The notes beneath the pieces were generated by a model that did no database searches, was not told the origin of the DNA, and saw only the letters and a list, made by a program, of their open reading frames with translations. Positions 27,470 through 37,584 of a DNA stretch of 64,000 bases are shown here, piece after piece; the stretch's first letter is position 1, and the number at the start of each line of letters is the position of its first letter. Made by a program: the position numbers and the translations under genes. Location of the stretch: positions 3,586,059-3,650,058 of the forward strand of contig NZ_LFZW01000001.1 of NCBI RefSeq assembly GCF_001183985.1, in the 5' to 3' direction. This stretch comes from Peribacillus loiseleuriae (GTDB lineage Bacteria; Bacillota; Bacilli; Bacillales; DSM-1321).

Positions 27470-27840
27470 ATACATCCTCCTCTTAAATTTAATAATTCAG
27501 AAAATAATTAGTATAAGATTTTTAGATAGCTTTTTATTTAACTGCCTTTAGAGAATATTCGATATGAGATGTTTTTAACTATATTATAATAGTTAAAATC
27601 AAAAAATGGATAACAATTTTTGATGATAGTGCTATGAGTAAGGAACTTGGTGAATGGCTATGTCAGACATTTGCTCAATCTGTTCATCTGTTATATCACT
27701 TGCTTTTTCAACTTTCAACAACCGTAACTATGAGCATGCTAAGGCATAACCGATTAGTTTGTACATGTATAAATCCCTATACCTATAGGCATATAAATTT
27801 TTAAAAATCATAAAACATAATAAGTGAATAATAAAAACTG
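27470..27840. other. Promoter region and spacer upstream of the sensing operon
   Basis: AT-rich. Apart from a possible short decayed frame (27632-27766) I see nothing. No repeat or RNA structure was recognised. Confidence 0.3.
27632..27766 (-). pseudogene. Possible short decayed frame
   Basis: A minus-strand frame from ATG 27766 to TAG 27632 has one internal TAG at codon 12 and then a coding-like tail (KVEKASDITDEQIEQMSDIA). No ribosome site, no recognised family. Low confidence. Confidence 0.2.
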
Positions 27841-28218
27841 AAGGTTTGTCATGACAAAAAATATCATCTAGACTCAGGTTATGAAACAGTGCCTGATGCC
27901 AATAAAATTGTTTTACGTATGTTAGGAATCGTAAACCAAAATGATAAATCCCATTATTATAAATTACTAAATGGAGAAAAAGAAGGACTATTTGGCCGCA
28001 AAAAATATGGAAAACGAATGTATCAAGTTCGAAGGAAAGATATCATTCAGTATGCAGAAAAATGCTTCCAAAATGAAAAATGAGAATTATATGACATTGA
28101 CTTTATAACAAATTTAAACCAAATTGATGCAAGCAACAGACTTCCAATGATTGATAATAGTACTGCAAAAAGCATTCAATACTCTTTGAAATATCTAAAG
28201 TTTCATGAAATCATTTAG
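27841..28218 (+). pseudogene. Decayed coding region with in-frame TGA
   Basis: The plus-strand frame encodes SGYETVPDANKIVLRMLGIV, then NDKSHYYKLLNGEKEGLFGR and KKYGKRMYQVRRKDIIQYAE. It stops at TGA 28081-28083 and, in the same frame, continues for 44 more codons (ELYDIDFITNLNQIDASNRL onward) to TAG 28216-28218. No start with a ribosome site is visible, and the GTG at 27889 is weak. It is rich in Lys/Tyr, perhaps a DNA-binding remnant. I do not recognise the family. Confidence 0.35.
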
Positions 28219-28299
28219 GATACCACTTTTAAAAAGGGAGAAAAGAATTTAATTATGCATATAAACTTGAAAAGCACTTAAATAAAATAGATTTCTAGC

Positions 28300-28337
28300 A
28301 AAAAAGGCAGTGATTTGTCAATATCACTGCCTTTTTT
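28300..28337. terminator. Bidirectional terminator after the M42 peptidase gene
   Basis: A perfect 15-bp stem, AAAAAAGGCAGTGAT (28300-28314) and its complement (28323-28337), with an 8-nt loop. It is 12 bp from the M42 stop codon and has T-runs on both strands. Confidence 0.92.
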
Positions 28338-28348
28338 CACATTCATTC

Positions 28349-29416
28349 TCACGTATCCAAAAACGTCTTCCCCTTTAATTCATTCAACGTAACAACAAAT
28401 TCATAGAGAAGTTTATACGAGTTTTCCATATCTTCTAAGTCTACTACCTCAATCGGTGTGTGGGTATAGCGCGATGGGATGGAAATAACGCCGGTTGATA
28501 CGCCTTTATGTGTCATATGAATGGCCCCTGCGTCTGTGCCAATGCCCATAAATACTTCAAGCTGGTAAGGGATATGACTGTCTTGTGCTATCTTCTTTAA
28601 ATGTTGTGTAACAAGTGGGTGGGCGATCAATGATTTGTCGACAATTTTAATACAAGGGCCAGCCCCTAAGACCCGTGTGCCTGTCATCAAGGCGTCATGT
28701 GTATCACTTGATGGCGTGGTATCTAGGATTAAAGCATAATCTGGTTCAACAGCTGCTGATACAACGGATGCCCCTCTTAATCCTACTTCCTCTTGAACAG
28801 TAAATGCCCCGTAAATATCGCCATGTTTAGCACCTGTTTCACGAATGTTTTGCAGGAAGCGGATCAGTAGCGCACATCCCACTCGGTCGTCGAATGCTTT
28901 GCCGACGACACGATTGTTGCCAATTTTCTTACACTCCGTTCCATAAGATATCGGTTGCCCGACGCGAATCCCCATTTCTGAGACTTCTTCTTTTGAGCGA
29001 GCACCGACATCTATGTAAAGCTCGCGATGGTTAGCCACTCGATTTGGGTCATCCCATTTTACATAGTGAACCGATAGAGTACTGATTACCCCATGTACAA
29101 CGCCACGATCCGACTTAATAAGGACAGGTAAAGAAAGCAAGATTCGGTCATCAAACCCACCTAATTTTTCAAATCGAATCAGGCCGTTTTCCTCAATTTT
29201 TTTAACAATAAAGCCGATTTCATCCGTATGCGCCGCAATTACTAAGGATGGGAATTTTTCATCATTCCCATTTATTTTTACTAGTAAATTGCCAACTGCG
29301 TCGACATGATATTCGTCTACATAGTCTTTCACTTCATGTAAAATAAACCGTTGCACATCTTGTTCGAAACCGCTTGGTCCAACGATATTGCTTAGGCTTT
29401 TTAAGAGTTCAAACAT
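28349..29416 (-). CDS. M42 family aminopeptidase (glutamyl aminopeptidase type)
   Basis: A 355-residue cytoplasmic metallopeptidase with two zinc ions. Metal and catalytic residues appear in order: AAHTDEIGF (His/Asp), GKAFDDRVGCALLIRFL (bridging Asp), TVQEEVGLRGA (catalytic Glu pair), LDTTPSSD (Asp) and SRYTHTPIEV (His). M42 peptidases trim N-terminal residues from short peptides. As the last gene after a dipeptide/oligopeptide importer it would process imported peptides. The start at ATG 29416 follows GGAGG by 7 nt; an upstream in-frame start at 29455 lies within a repeat element and is rejected. Confidence 0.93.
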   Translation of the reverse strand: MFELLKSLSNIVGPSGFEQDVQRFILHEVKDYVDEYHVDAVGNLLVKINGNDEKFPSLVIAAHTDEIGFIVKKIEENGLIRFEKLGGFDDRILLSLPVLIKSDRGVVHGVISTLSVHYVKWDDPNRVANHRELYIDVGARSKEEVSEMGIRVGQPISYGTECKKIGNNRVVGKAFDDRVGCALLIRFLQNIRETGAKHGDIYGAFTVQEEVGLRGASVVSAAVEPDYALILDTTPSSDTHDALMTGTRVLGAGPCIKIVDKSLIAHPLVTQHLKKIAQDSHIPYQLEVFMGIGTDAGAIHMTHKGVSTGVISIPSRYTHTPIEVVDLEDMENSYKLLYEFVVTLNELKGKTFLDT

Positions 29417-29440
29417 TGTTGTTCCTCCTTGTATAAAATT

Positions 29441-29525
29441 AGGGTCAGACCCCACAACATTATCTCGTTTTTATAGGTCGTAAATGACTTTTTAAACGGT
29501 ATATGGTGTGTGAGGTCAGACCCTT
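29441..29525. repeat. REP-like hairpin element (copy 2)
   Basis: About 85 bp bounded by AGGGTCAGACCCCACA (29441-29456) and TGAGGTCAGACCCTTT (29511-29526). The ends share the near-palindrome GGTCAGACC/GGTCTGACC with the elements at 21789, 50322 and 57926. It lies between the peptide-binding lipoprotein gene and the M42 gene. Confidence 0.7.
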
Positions 29526-29569
29526 TCGCATAAATGACGCTATAAGTTTTCTTGCGTGTGAGTTTTTCC

Positions 29570-31201
29570 TTAATTCGTCAAGTACACTTCAGCAAAATTG
29601 TCATTTTCCATTGGATGTGCTTTAAATCCTTTTACATAGCCCGCAAGTCCCATAGGTGGCGTTGTGTGACCAATTGTTACCCATGGTGCATCTTGATGGA
29701 AAATTTCCTGTGCTTGTTGGTACAACTTGATGCGCTCGTCTTGATCAAATGTTGTACGAGCTTGTTGTAATAGCATGGTAAACTCTTCATTATTATAAAA
29801 AGCACGGTTGCTGGCTGGTTTTTCGATATTCGTATTGCTTAAGTTCGGGAATAAGAAATTATCTGGATCTGCCATAACGCCCGTCCAACCGTATAAGGCC
29901 ATTGGATGTTCCCCTTCACCCGTCTTTTGTAAATAGGTTGCCCACTCATACGTTTTGATTTCTGCGTCAATGCCAATCGCTTTCAAGTTCGCTTGCATCG
30001 CTTCTGCTATCTTTAATGGTTGTGGTAAATATGGTCTTGGATTACTCATCGTCCATAATTCCGTTTTGAAGCCATTCGGGAAACCTGCTTCTGCAAGTAA
30101 CTTCTTCGCTGCTTCTACATCGTATTGGTAATCTTCAATCTTATCATTATAGCCCCAAAGTGAAGATGGGAATGGGTTTTTCGCTACTTCTGCATAGCCA
30201 TTATAGAATGCATCAATTAACTCTTTTTTGTTAATCGCCATATTAATGGCTTGACGAACTTTTACATTGTCAAATGGTGCCATTTGGGTATTGAAAACCA
30301 TAAATCCTGTGTTAAAACTTGGACGCTTAATCAGGCTTAATTGTGAATTTGCTTTAATTGTATCGGCATCATCTGGATTTAGTCCATCAATGATATCTAC
30401 TTCACCACTTTGAAGAGCTGTTAGACGGGATGAATTATCCGGAATCACGCGGAATATCATTTCATCTAAGTATGGTTGTCCATTGACATAATAATTTTCA
30501 TTTTTCTTTAAGACCACTTTATCATTACGACTCCAGCTCTCAAACTTGAATGGTCCAGTACCAACTGGGTTTTCATAGAACTTGTCTCCATATTTTTTAA
30601 TCGCATCAGGACTGGCAATTCCGAACATCGGAATCGCTAGATAGCTAAGAAATGGCGCCGTTCTTTCAGTTAATGTAATTTCTACAGTTGATTCATCCAC
30701 TGCTTTTACAGAGGCAATTTTGTGATTTGGATCGCCTTTAAATCCACCATATAAGAATGGATAGTATGGGAAATCTCCCTTATGGTATGGATTTGCTGGA
30801 TCCATCCAACGTTCAAAGTTGAATACAACAGCATCTGCGTTAAAATCGGTGCCATCTTGGAATTTCACACCTTTTTTAAGCGTAAGTGTCCATGTTAAGC
30901 CATCTTCAGAAACTTGAGAAGATTCCGCTAGTTTTGGTTGCAATTTGAGCTTATCATCATAGACAAACAATGTTTCAAAAATATTATGCGTCACACGAAT
31001 CGACTCACCATCGGTAATATTGATTGGGTCTAAGCCAATCGAATCAGCGCCACGGCCATAGATTAATGTACCACCGGCTTTCGGCTCTGTTGTTTCGCTC
31101 TTGTCTCCGGCTTTTTCTTTGTTGCCACCAGAACAAGCCGCAAGTACTACTGTTAGTACAATTAAAAGACTGACAAAAAATGAAGTTTTCCGTTTCATCA
31201 T
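29570..31201 (-). CDS. Peptide-binding lipoprotein of Dpp/Opp type
   Basis: A 543-residue family-5 binding protein. The signal peptide ends in lipobox LAAC (Cys about 23). Mature domain hallmarks: GGTLIYGRGADSIGLDPINI, WTLTLKKGVKFQDGTDFNADAVVFNFERW, YLAIPMFGIASPDAIKKYG, and VRQAINMAINKKELIDAFYNG. The family binds dipeptides, oligopeptides or sometimes nickel and sugars outside the cell. It follows the two permease genes, the fifth of six genes here. The start at the ATG pair has GGGGAACG upstream. Confidence 0.92.
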   Translation of the reverse strand: MMKRKTSFFVSLLIVLTVVLAACSGGNKEKAGDKSETTEPKAGGTLIYGRGADSIGLDPINITDGESIRVTHNIFETLFVYDDKLKLQPKLAESSQVSEDGLTWTLTLKKGVKFQDGTDFNADAVVFNFERWMDPANPYHKGDFPYYPFLYGGFKGDPNHKIASVKAVDESTVEITLTERTAPFLSYLAIPMFGIASPDAIKKYGDKFYENPVGTGPFKFESWSRNDKVVLKKNENYYVNGQPYLDEMIFRVIPDNSSRLTALQSGEVDIIDGLNPDDADTIKANSQLSLIKRPSFNTGFMVFNTQMAPFDNVKVRQAINMAINKKELIDAFYNGYAEVAKNPFPSSLWGYNDKIEDYQYDVEAAKKLLAEAGFPNGFKTELWTMSNPRPYLPQPLKIAEAMQANLKAIGIDAEIKTYEWATYLQKTGEGEHPMALYGWTGVMADPDNFLFPNLSNTNIEKPASNRAFYNNEEFTMLLQQARTTFDQDERIKLYQQAQEIFHQDAPWVTIGHTTPPMGLAGYVKGFKAHPMENDNFAEVYLTN

Positions 31202-31263
31202 CGTTCCCCCTATTTTCTATATGGAAAGCGGTACGAAGTGTTCGTCCCGCAATCTACCAATTC

Positions 31264-32160
31264 TTAGTTTTTCATTTTTGGATCTAAGGCATCTCTGAGT
31301 CCATCACCCATTAAGTTAAAGCCAAGGACCGTCAACATGATGGCTAACCCTGGGAATAAAACGGTCCATGGTGCCTGAATAATATATTGCCTTGAATCAG
31401 CAAGCATTTTCCCCCATTCCGCTTGCGGAGGTTGGGCTCCCATCCCTAAGAAGCCGAGCGCTGCTGCTTCGATGATCGCTGTTGCAATCGCCAATGTCGC
31501 TTGTACAATAATCGGTGCTGAACTATTTGGCAACACATGATGGAATAAAATACGACCATCACTCATCCCCACTGCTCGAGCCGCCATAATATATTCTTCC
31601 TGTTTCACACTAAGTACTTTCGAACGAATGAGTCTGCCGAAATTCGGAATATTGATAATCGCAATCGCAATTAAGGCATTTTGTAAGGATGGCCCTAACA
31701 CGGCTACGACCGCAATTGCTAATAGAATACTAGGAAAAGCGAGCATAATATCAAAAATTCTCGAAATCAGTGTATCAATCCATCTTCCGTAATATCCGGC
31801 GATAATGCCAAGGAAGCAGCCAAGGATAACAGATCCCGCTACCGATACGAGGCCGACCCATAATGAAATTCGAGCTCCGTATAGTACCCGGGAAAAAATA
31901 TCCCGACCAAAGTCATCGGTTCCAAACCAATGCTCAAAAGAAGGTGGGGTATTTCGGATGGAAAGTTCTTGGTCATTGACGCCATATGGAGCCAGTAGCG
32001 GTGCAAAGATCGCAATGATCACAAAAAATAGCACAATACCAGCACCAATCAATGCGACTTTATTTTTCTTAAAGCTTTTCCATCCTTCCCGCCATGGGGA
32101 ACTCGCTTCTTCCTGTTGAAGCTGGTCTATCTCATTTTCACGTTTTGCTAAAACCGGCAC
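31264..32160 (-). CDS. Peptide ABC permease, DppC/OppC type
   Basis: A 298-residue permease. It has the N-terminal OppC helix (KSFKKNKVALIGAGIVLFFVIIAIFAPLLAPYG), then SLWVGLVSVAGSVILGCFLGIIAGYYGRWID, and the coupling loop AARAVGMSDGRILFHHVLPNSSAPIIVQ. The C-terminus LMGDGLRDALDPKMKN is characteristic. Start is GTG 32160 with GGGGGA upstream. It pairs with the DppB-type gene 18 bp before it. Confidence 0.93.
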   Translation of the reverse strand: MPVLAKRENEIDQLQQEEASSPWREGWKSFKKNKVALIGAGIVLFFVIIAIFAPLLAPYGVNDQELSIRNTPPSFEHWFGTDDFGRDIFSRVLYGARISLWVGLVSVAGSVILGCFLGIIAGYYGRWIDTLISRIFDIMLAFPSILLAIAVVAVLGPSLQNALIAIAIINIPNFGRLIRSKVLSVKQEEYIMAARAVGMSDGRILFHHVLPNSSAPIIVQATLAIATAIIEAAALGFLGMGAQPPQAEWGKMLADSRQYIIQAPWTVLFPGLAIMLTVLGFNLMGDGLRDALDPKMKN

Positions 32161-32177
32161 AAAAATCCCCCTTCTCT

Positions 32178-33182
32178 TTAGTTGTATTTAATGCGTGGAT
32201 CGATAGCAACATACAGAAGGTCCACAACTAGATTAATCAGTATGAAGATGGTGGCAATGATGAGAATACCAGACTGAATCACTGGATAATCACGAAACCC
32301 AATCGCTTCATAAATATAACGGCCAATTCCAGGCCAGCCGAAAATCGTTTCCGTTAAGATCGCTCCACCAAGTAATAGTCCCACTTGAAGTCCGATTACA
32401 GTTAACACCGGGATGACCGCATTTTTTAACGAATGCTTGTACACAACAAAGAACATTCTCATCCCTTTTGCACGTGCCGTTCTAATATAATCGGAACGCA
32501 TGACTTCTAACATACTAGAACGAGTAATGCGGGCAATAATCGCCATTGGTATCGTTGCAAGTGCTAAACTTGGCAAGATTAGATGGCGGATGACTTCACC
32601 GAATTGATCAAATCTACCAGCGATCAATGTATCGATTAAATAGAGATTCGTTACCACTTCAACTGGATCACGAACATTTTCTCGCCCTGTTGAAGGTAGC
32701 CAACCTAATTCTAAAGAAAAAGCCCATTGCTCCATTAAACCGAGCCAGAAAACCGGAATCGAAATCCCAATTAACGCCAGGATCATCGCGGTATAATCAA
32801 ACCATGAATTTTGAAACCAGGCACTGATAATCCCTGCATTTACGCCAATGAAAATCGCAATGAGCATTGCAACCAAGGATAATTCCAGCGTCGCTGCAAG
32901 ATATGGCCAAATTTCATCCTTAATCGGCGCTGAGCTGCGTAATGATTCCCCTAAATCTCCTGACAGGAGCCCTTTTACATAGTGAAAAAATTGCACATAC
33001 CATGGATCGTTTAAGCCAAGTTTTTCGGTTAATTGCGCCATCGCTTCCTTTGTTGCTTGCTGTCCTAAGATCACTTGGGCCGGATCACCTGGGATGGCTC
33101 GAATGATGAAAAACACAACAATTGTCATACCAAACAGGACGGGTATAAGCATCAATAGACGGCGAATTGTGTACGTTAACAC
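32178..33182 (-). CDS. Peptide ABC permease, DppB/OppB type
   Basis: A 334-residue permease. The first helix YTIRRLLMLIPVLFGMTIVVFFIIRAIPGDPA is the classic DppB start, followed by a helix-rich core and the coupling loop YIRTARAKGMRMFFVVYKHSLKNAVIPVLTV. The ending DLLYVAIDPRIKYN is typical. Start GTG 33182 has GGGGAGGGG upstream. Confidence 0.93.
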   Translation of the reverse strand: MLTYTIRRLLMLIPVLFGMTIVVFFIIRAIPGDPAQVILGQQATKEAMAQLTEKLGLNDPWYVQFFHYVKGLLSGDLGESLRSSAPIKDEIWPYLAATLELSLVAMLIAIFIGVNAGIISAWFQNSWFDYTAMILALIGISIPVFWLGLMEQWAFSLELGWLPSTGRENVRDPVEVVTNLYLIDTLIAGRFDQFGEVIRHLILPSLALATIPMAIIARITRSSMLEVMRSDYIRTARAKGMRMFFVVYKHSLKNAVIPVLTVIGLQVGLLLGGAILTETIFGWPGIGRYIYEAIGFRDYPVIQSGILIIATIFILINLVVDLLYVAIDPRIKYN

Positions 33183-33223
33183 AAGAACCCCTCCCCTTTC
33201 ATTTTACAATGTTTTTTCGAAAT

Positions 33224-34168
33224 TTATTTCAGACGACAAGCCACAAAATGGCCTGGCTCCACTTCCACTAAATCATCACGTTCTGAGTCAATATTCATCC
33301 AAGAATCATCGATGACATACGGACTTGGCAGTGTGCCAAATTGGATCGCAGCTTCTGCACCCTCTTGGTAATATTCCGGATCAGGTATCGGAACTGCCGC
33401 TAACAATTGTTGGGTATATGGATGAAGCGGATTCTGATAAATTTTCTCAGCGGCAGCTAACTCCACCATCCGGCCTTTATACATAACCCCAACTCGATCA
33501 CTAATATGACGGACAACGCCAAGATCGTGGGCGATAAAGATATAGGTTAATTGAAATTCCTTTTGCAAGTCTTTCAATAGATTAAGAACCTGTGATTGAA
33601 TTGACACATCCAACGCCGAAACAGGTTCATCAGCAATGATCAGTTTTGGATGGGTCATTAACGCCCGGGCAATGCCAATACGTTGCCGCTGTCCACCACT
33701 AAATTGATGGGGATAGCGTCTCGCGTGATAACTAGTTAGCCCTACTACCTCTAACATGTCGCTTACCTTTTTCTTTCGTTCAGCTGCATTGCCAATTCCA
33801 TGGACAATCAGCGGTTCCTCTAATATCTTCTCCACTGTATGTCTCGGATTAAGCGATGCATATGGATCTTGAAAGATCATCTGAATATTACGCCGTACTT
33901 TTCTCATTTCTTTTTTCGGTAAAGCCCGAAGATCTTGATTATCGAATAGAATGGTTCCTTCTGTCGGTTCAATTAACCGAAGCAGCATCCTGCCTGTTGT
34001 CGACTTACCACAGCCACTTTCGCCAACAATCCCTAATGTTTCGCCTTCATTGACATGGAAAGAAACACCATCCACAGCCTTCATATCGCCGATTTTCTTC
34101 CCTAGAATCCCGCCCGTAATCGGGAAGTATTTTTTGACATGTTCCACCTGTAAGATCGGCTTCGTCAT
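33224..34168 (-). CDS. Peptide ABC ATP-binding subunit, DppF/OppF type
   Basis: A 314-residue ATPase. Walker [10 protein letters not shown] (about 49-57), signature [15 protein letters not shown], Walker [15 protein letters not shown] and the switch His in [15 protein letters not shown] are all present. The C-terminal oligopeptide-specific extension continues [16 protein letters not shown] and ends in CRLK. It drives import together with the partner ATPase. The ATG overlaps the preceding stop (ATGA), giving translational coupling. Confidence 0.95.
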   Translation of the reverse strand: MTKPILQVEHVKKYFPITGGILGKKIGDMKAVDGVSFHVNEGETLGIVGESGCGKSTTGRMLLRLIEPTEGTILFDNQDLRALPKKEMRKVRRNIQMIFQDPYASLNPRHTVEKILEEPLIVHGIGNAAERKKKVSDMLEVVGLTSYHARRYPHQFSGGQRQRIGIARALMTHPKLIIADEPVSALDVSIQSQVLNLLKDLQKEFQLTYIFIAHDLGVVRHISDRVGVMYKGRMVELAAAEKIYQNPLHPYTQQLLAAVPIPDPEYYQEGAEAAIQFGTLPSPYVIDDSWMNIDSERDDLVEVEPGHFVACRLK

Positions 34169-35157
34169 TCAGAAACACCCCCTTGTTGTTCATGCAGAAA
34201 GCATCTTACTTTTTGCCCTTCTCCTGTTTGATACAGTTCAGGCGTTTCCCTAAAGCATCGGTCGAAGGCATGCTCACAGCGTGCGGCAAAACGACAGCCA
34301 TCTTTAATACTTCCTGGCTTCGGAACATTTCCTGGAATTGAATAAAGCCGATCGACCTTTTTTCGCATATCAGGAACAGATTTAATTAACCCAATGGTAT
34401 AAGGATGCTTTGGATTTCTGTAAATCGTCGCAATATCGCCTTCTTCGACGACCTTTCCCGCATACATCACAACAATGCGCTGACAAACTTCCGCAACAAC
34501 GCCAAGGTCATGGGTAATCATCATTATCGCCGTTTGATAATCTTGGTTTAACTTTTTCATAAGCTTTAGAATCTGTGCTTGGATGGTGACATCTAGAGCA
34601 GTTGTCGGTTCATCAGCGATTAACAATTGTGGATTACAGACCATAGCCATCGCAATCATCACTCGTTGACGCATGCCGCCAGATAACTGGTGAGGGTATT
34701 CATTTAGCAATTCTTCCGCGCGAGGTAAGCCAACCATTTGCAAAATTTCAATCGCTCGTTCCTTCACTTGCTGCTTATTCCACTTGTTGTGTAAGCGAAT
34801 CGTTTCCATAATCTGATTCCCAATCGTAAACAACGGATTTAAAGACGTCATCGGTTCTTGGAAGATCATCGTAATATCATTGCCTCGAATTTGTCGCATC
34901 CGTTTTTCCGATGCCTTCGTCAAATCCTCGCCTTTATACAAAATTTCTCCGCCAACAATCTTACCGGGAGGACTGGGAACTAAGCCCATAATCGATAACG
35001 AAGTCACCGATTTCCCACAGCCCGATTCCCCAACAACCCCAAGTATTTCTCCTTTGTTAATATAAAAATCGATATCATCTACTGCCGCCACTTCTCCATC
35101 ATCCGTAAAAAAGGAAGTACGCAGATTTTTCACTTCTAAAACAGACTCACCTTTCAT
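34165..35157 (-). CDS. Peptide ABC ATP-binding subunit, DppD/OppD type
   Basis: About 330 residues. Walker [13 protein letters not shown], signature [15 protein letters not shown], Walker [15 protein letters not shown], switch His in [12 protein letters not shown]. The C-terminal extension has the Cys-rich [20 protein letters not shown] motif seen in OppD/DppD. First gene of the operon. Start at ATG 35157 follows GGAAGGAG by 7 nt; starts at 35190 and 35175 lack a ribosome site. Confidence 0.94.
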   Translation of the reverse strand: MKGESVLEVKNLRTSFFTDDGEVAAVDDIDFYINKGEILGVVGESGCGKSVTSLSIMGLVPSPPGKIVGGEILYKGEDLTKASEKRMRQIRGNDITMIFQEPMTSLNPLFTIGNQIMETIRLHNKWNKQQVKERAIEILQMVGLPRAEELLNEYPHQLSGGMRQRVMIAMAMVCNPQLLIADEPTTALDVTIQAQILKLMKKLNQDYQTAIMMITHDLGVVAEVCQRIVVMYAGKVVEEGDIATIYRNPKHPYTIGLIKSVPDMRKKVDRLYSIPGNVPKPGSIKDGCRFAARCEHAFDRCFRETPELYQTGEGQKVRCFLHEQQGGVSE

Positions 35158-35493
35158 ATGAAAGCTCCTTCCCATAACATCTCCCGGCATCTCATTTGAA
35201 TTAACATTCTAGAATTTGTATTTTCATACAACGCATTCCTATAATTGTATACATGAAAAATCTCAAATTTATCAAAAAAATCAATAAACTAGAACTAAAA
35301 GTACTTCTAATCCACTTATTTGTATTCTTTTGATATAATAATATTTTTAGAATGTTTGTTGTTTTTATGTAGTATACCGCAAAACTCTACATTATTCTAC
35401 AGAATTTTCACACCTTTAAGAGGAGACAAAGCTCCCGAAACCTTTGCGGCAGATACTACTGAATGACTGAAAACGCTATGATTTTATGGGTAA
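35158..35493. other. Promoter region of the peptide importer operon
   Basis: AT-rich spacer with a plausible minus-strand promoter (TTGATA, 18 bp, TATACA around 35250-35280). Nothing else was recognised. Confidence 0.3.
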
Positions 35494-35542
35494 AAAAAAG
35501 ACAGAGAGCCAAATTGATCAATCATGGGCTCTTTGTCTTTTT
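35494..35542. terminator. Intrinsic terminator after the 54-residue gene
   Basis: Stem AAAAAAAGACAGAGAGCC / GGGCTCTTTGTCTTTTT around 35494-35542 with a single mismatch and T-runs on both strands. It ends the YHYH operon (minus strand). Confidence 0.85.
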
Positions 35543-35584
35543 AAATTTTCGAATAAATTCGGAGTGGTGACAGTGGGATACAAA

Positions 35585-35749
35585 CTATGATCCTATCTTA
35601 TTTTTAGATTTCTTCACATACTTCTTATTTTCTTTTTCACTTCGATATGTCATAACCTTTTCCCTCACCATTGAAGGGTCTTTTTTTCTGGTCATCATTT
35701 TAACGAAAGCATCCTCTACACTATAGCAAATGGATCTATATAATCCCAT
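35585..35749 (-). CDS. Small basic protein of 54 residues, unknown
   Basis: ATG at 35749 follows AGGAGGAG by 5 nt; TAG at 35585-35587. It starts MGLYRSICYSVEDAFVKMMT and continues with a highly Lys/Arg-rich tail (SEKENKKYVKKSKNKIGS). No membrane segment. The ribosome site overlaps the stop region of the YHYH gene (14 bp away), so the two are probably one operon. I recognise no family. Confidence 0.6.
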   Translation of the reverse strand: MGLYRSICYSVEDAFVKMMTRKKDPSMVREKVMTYRSEKENKKYVKKSKNKIGS

Positions 35750-35762
35750 CTATTCTCCTCCT

Positions 35763-36992
35763 TTAACTTGCCATTTTACGTGCTACATAAAAGCGGCGAG
35801 CGAACCAACCTATAATGCCCATTCCAGCTACCGTTGAAGCAGTTGCTGTAGTACGCTTTTCTTCTTGCTTGGTAGCATGTTCTTTCTTACCGAGATGATA
35901 ATATTCATCAAATATAACTTTAGCTTTTTGATATTTATCAGGAATTTGAAAAGCTTCTCCCTGCAAACCCAGATTATATGCGTCATCTTGAATCTCTTTT
36001 ATTTCTTTATTAGACTCAAATCCTTCTTTATACCAACCTACATATTTATCGGTCTCAAGTTGCGGCTTCTTATAAATCAGCATGGTGAAAGCTGCTTCAT
36101 ACCCTTGTTTTTTGTACTCTACTTTCAATTCACTTTGCCCTTTTTCAAAACCCTCATTGTATGAAGCTATGTATAAATCTTTAATATTTTTAGGAGGTCT
36201 TCCATCGTTTTCATCTTTTCCATCTTGATAACCAAGAGCAGCATACTCCGCTTTCTTCTTTTCATCTCTTTCACTTACCGCTTCATTAAACCCTATAGTA
36301 AACGATTCTTGTAAACTGGTATTTGCCTTAAATGTATCAGGAATCACAAGTTGATCCTGTTTAGCTCCAAATTCATAGCCTGTCTGCTTAGCCTTTTCTT
36401 TATCAGCATGTAATTTATTGTTTCCTTCTAAATAACCCTTTTCATATCCCGACTGATACCCTTGAATATAGTCATCAGATCCATTTGCACTAGTATTCTT
36501 TGTTGTATCGGAATAACCAGCTGTATACCCTACAGAATATCCTTCTTTTTCACCAGTTGCTTTATCATTTTCTGCAGTTATCTTGGCAATTTGGGCTGGG
36601 CTATGATTTATTTTACTAGTGTCATAACCACTTGGCGCTTCACATGGTATACCATCATCGACCGTGTTTCCCCAACCATCCAGTCTTTCTGGATCATTCT
36701 CTTTTGTATACCCTTTTGAATTCCAGTATTCTACTACTTCCTCATAACTAGAAAAATCGGAACAATCCTTATCGCTTGATTGAGTGGGAGTTGTAAAAGT
36801 GGAATTACTCTTATGCGAAGATTCCGCTGTTCCCCCGTTATGATAATGGTAGCCAGAGCATAATCCTTTTGCTTGAGATTTTGCGCTACAATTATGTCCC
36901 CCACTGCTATCCGTCCTTCCAGAATGGGCATAAATCGTAGAACCTAAAACAAATGAAAGGAGCAGCGTAATAATTCCTATTCTCTTTATCAA
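35763..36992 (-). CDS. Secreted YHYH-Excalibur protein with Gly-Tyr repeats
   Basis: A 409-residue exported protein. Signal peptide 1-22 ends in YAHSG. The mature N-terminus HSGRTDSSGGHNCSAKSQ...GYHYH (23-51) is the YHYH motif that probably binds metal. An Excalibur calcium-binding domain follows (77-118: DCSDFSSYEEVVEYW, then LDGWGNTVDDGIPCE; the acidic loop is longer than usual). Residues about 155-345 hold degenerate GY(x)2GY repeats (GYSVGYTAGYSD, YIQGYQSGYEKGYLEGN, GYQDGKDENDGRP). A C-terminal hydrophobic segment (about 387-402) followed by Arg/Lys suggests membrane anchoring. No LPXTG motif was seen. The role is probably at the cell surface and metal-dependent. Confidence 0.75.
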   Translation of the reverse strand: MIKRIGIITLLLSFVLGSTIYAHSGRTDSSGGHNCSAKSQAKGLCSGYHYHNGGTAESSHKSNSTFTTPTQSSDKDCSDFSSYEEVVEYWNSKGYTKENDPERLDGWGNTVDDGIPCEAPSGYDTSKINHSPAQIAKITAENDKATGEKEGYSVGYTAGYSDTTKNTSANGSDDYIQGYQSGYEKGYLEGNNKLHADKEKAKQTGYEFGAKQDQLVIPDTFKANTSLQESFTIGFNEAVSERDEKKKAEYAALGYQDGKDENDGRPPKNIKDLYIASYNEGFEKGQSELKVEYKKQGYEAAFTMLIYKKPQLETDKYVGWYKEGFESNKEIKEIQDDAYNLGLQGEAFQIPDKYQKAKVIFDEYYHLGKKEHATKQEEKRTTATASTVAGMGIIGWFARRFYVARKMAS

Positions 36993-37371
36993 GTAATAAC
37001 CCCATTTTCAATAATATTCTGACATTACAAATAAATTCTTTATTTGTAATATTTACATATTTACTAACTTTTTACAATAAAGTTTTTTTTGTTTGTCAGT
37101 AGAAAATATTAATTTAATGAGGTTAGTTGAAATTATCATTATTATTTATATAACTTTTGTAAATATCGAATAAAATGAAATTAACTTTTAGTGTAAGGAA
37201 GGCAACCTTTTCATAATTAATCCCTCAATTTAAATGAATTGCTGGAAAGCCTATAGATCTTACTAAAAAGTTTACGAGATTCTAAAATACTAAAAAATAT
37301 AATAACGCTTACATTTTTACATTAAAGTGCTCAATCTAGCTCTGTTTGATGTATCCTCCTCCTTTTCCAAC
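36993..37371. other. Promoter region upstream of the YHYH gene
   Basis: Very AT-rich, with poly-T tracts. No gene recognised. Confidence 0.3.
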
Positions 37372-37440
37372 ATTACGAGCCGGAAATCCAATTACAAGCC
37401 GGATTTGCCTATTTACGCGCCGGAGCCATTTCAGGAGCAG
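37372..37440. repeat. Degenerate GCCGG repeat, copy B
   Basis: Units starting TTACGAGCCGG (37373), TTACAAGCCGG (37392) and TTACGCGCCGG (37413), spaced 19 and 21 bp. Related sequence occurs at 16085-16160 and 53981-54060. No coding role. Confidence 0.6.
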
Positions 37441-37540
37441 GGATTTGAAAAAGCTCCTCCTTCGAAGTATTTTAAAAACAGTTCAAATATCCGGAGTAGT
37501 AGTTGACATGAATTCATCCAACTCCACTGCCTAGTAAAAC

Positions 37541-37581
37541 AAAGTGTCCATTGGTGGTTTATTGCACACAATGGGCACTTT
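37541..37581 (-). terminator. Terminator after araB
   Basis: AAAGTGTCCATTG (37541-37553) pairs with CAATGGGCACTTT (37569-37581) with one G-T pair; T-run on the minus strand. It is 4 bp from the stop codon of araB. Confidence 0.8.
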
Positions 37582-37584
37582 CTG

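Noticed and set aside
37372..37440. CRISPR array or short tandem gene
   Set aside because: About 20-bp units are too degenerate and have no spacers; the family also occurs elsewhere.
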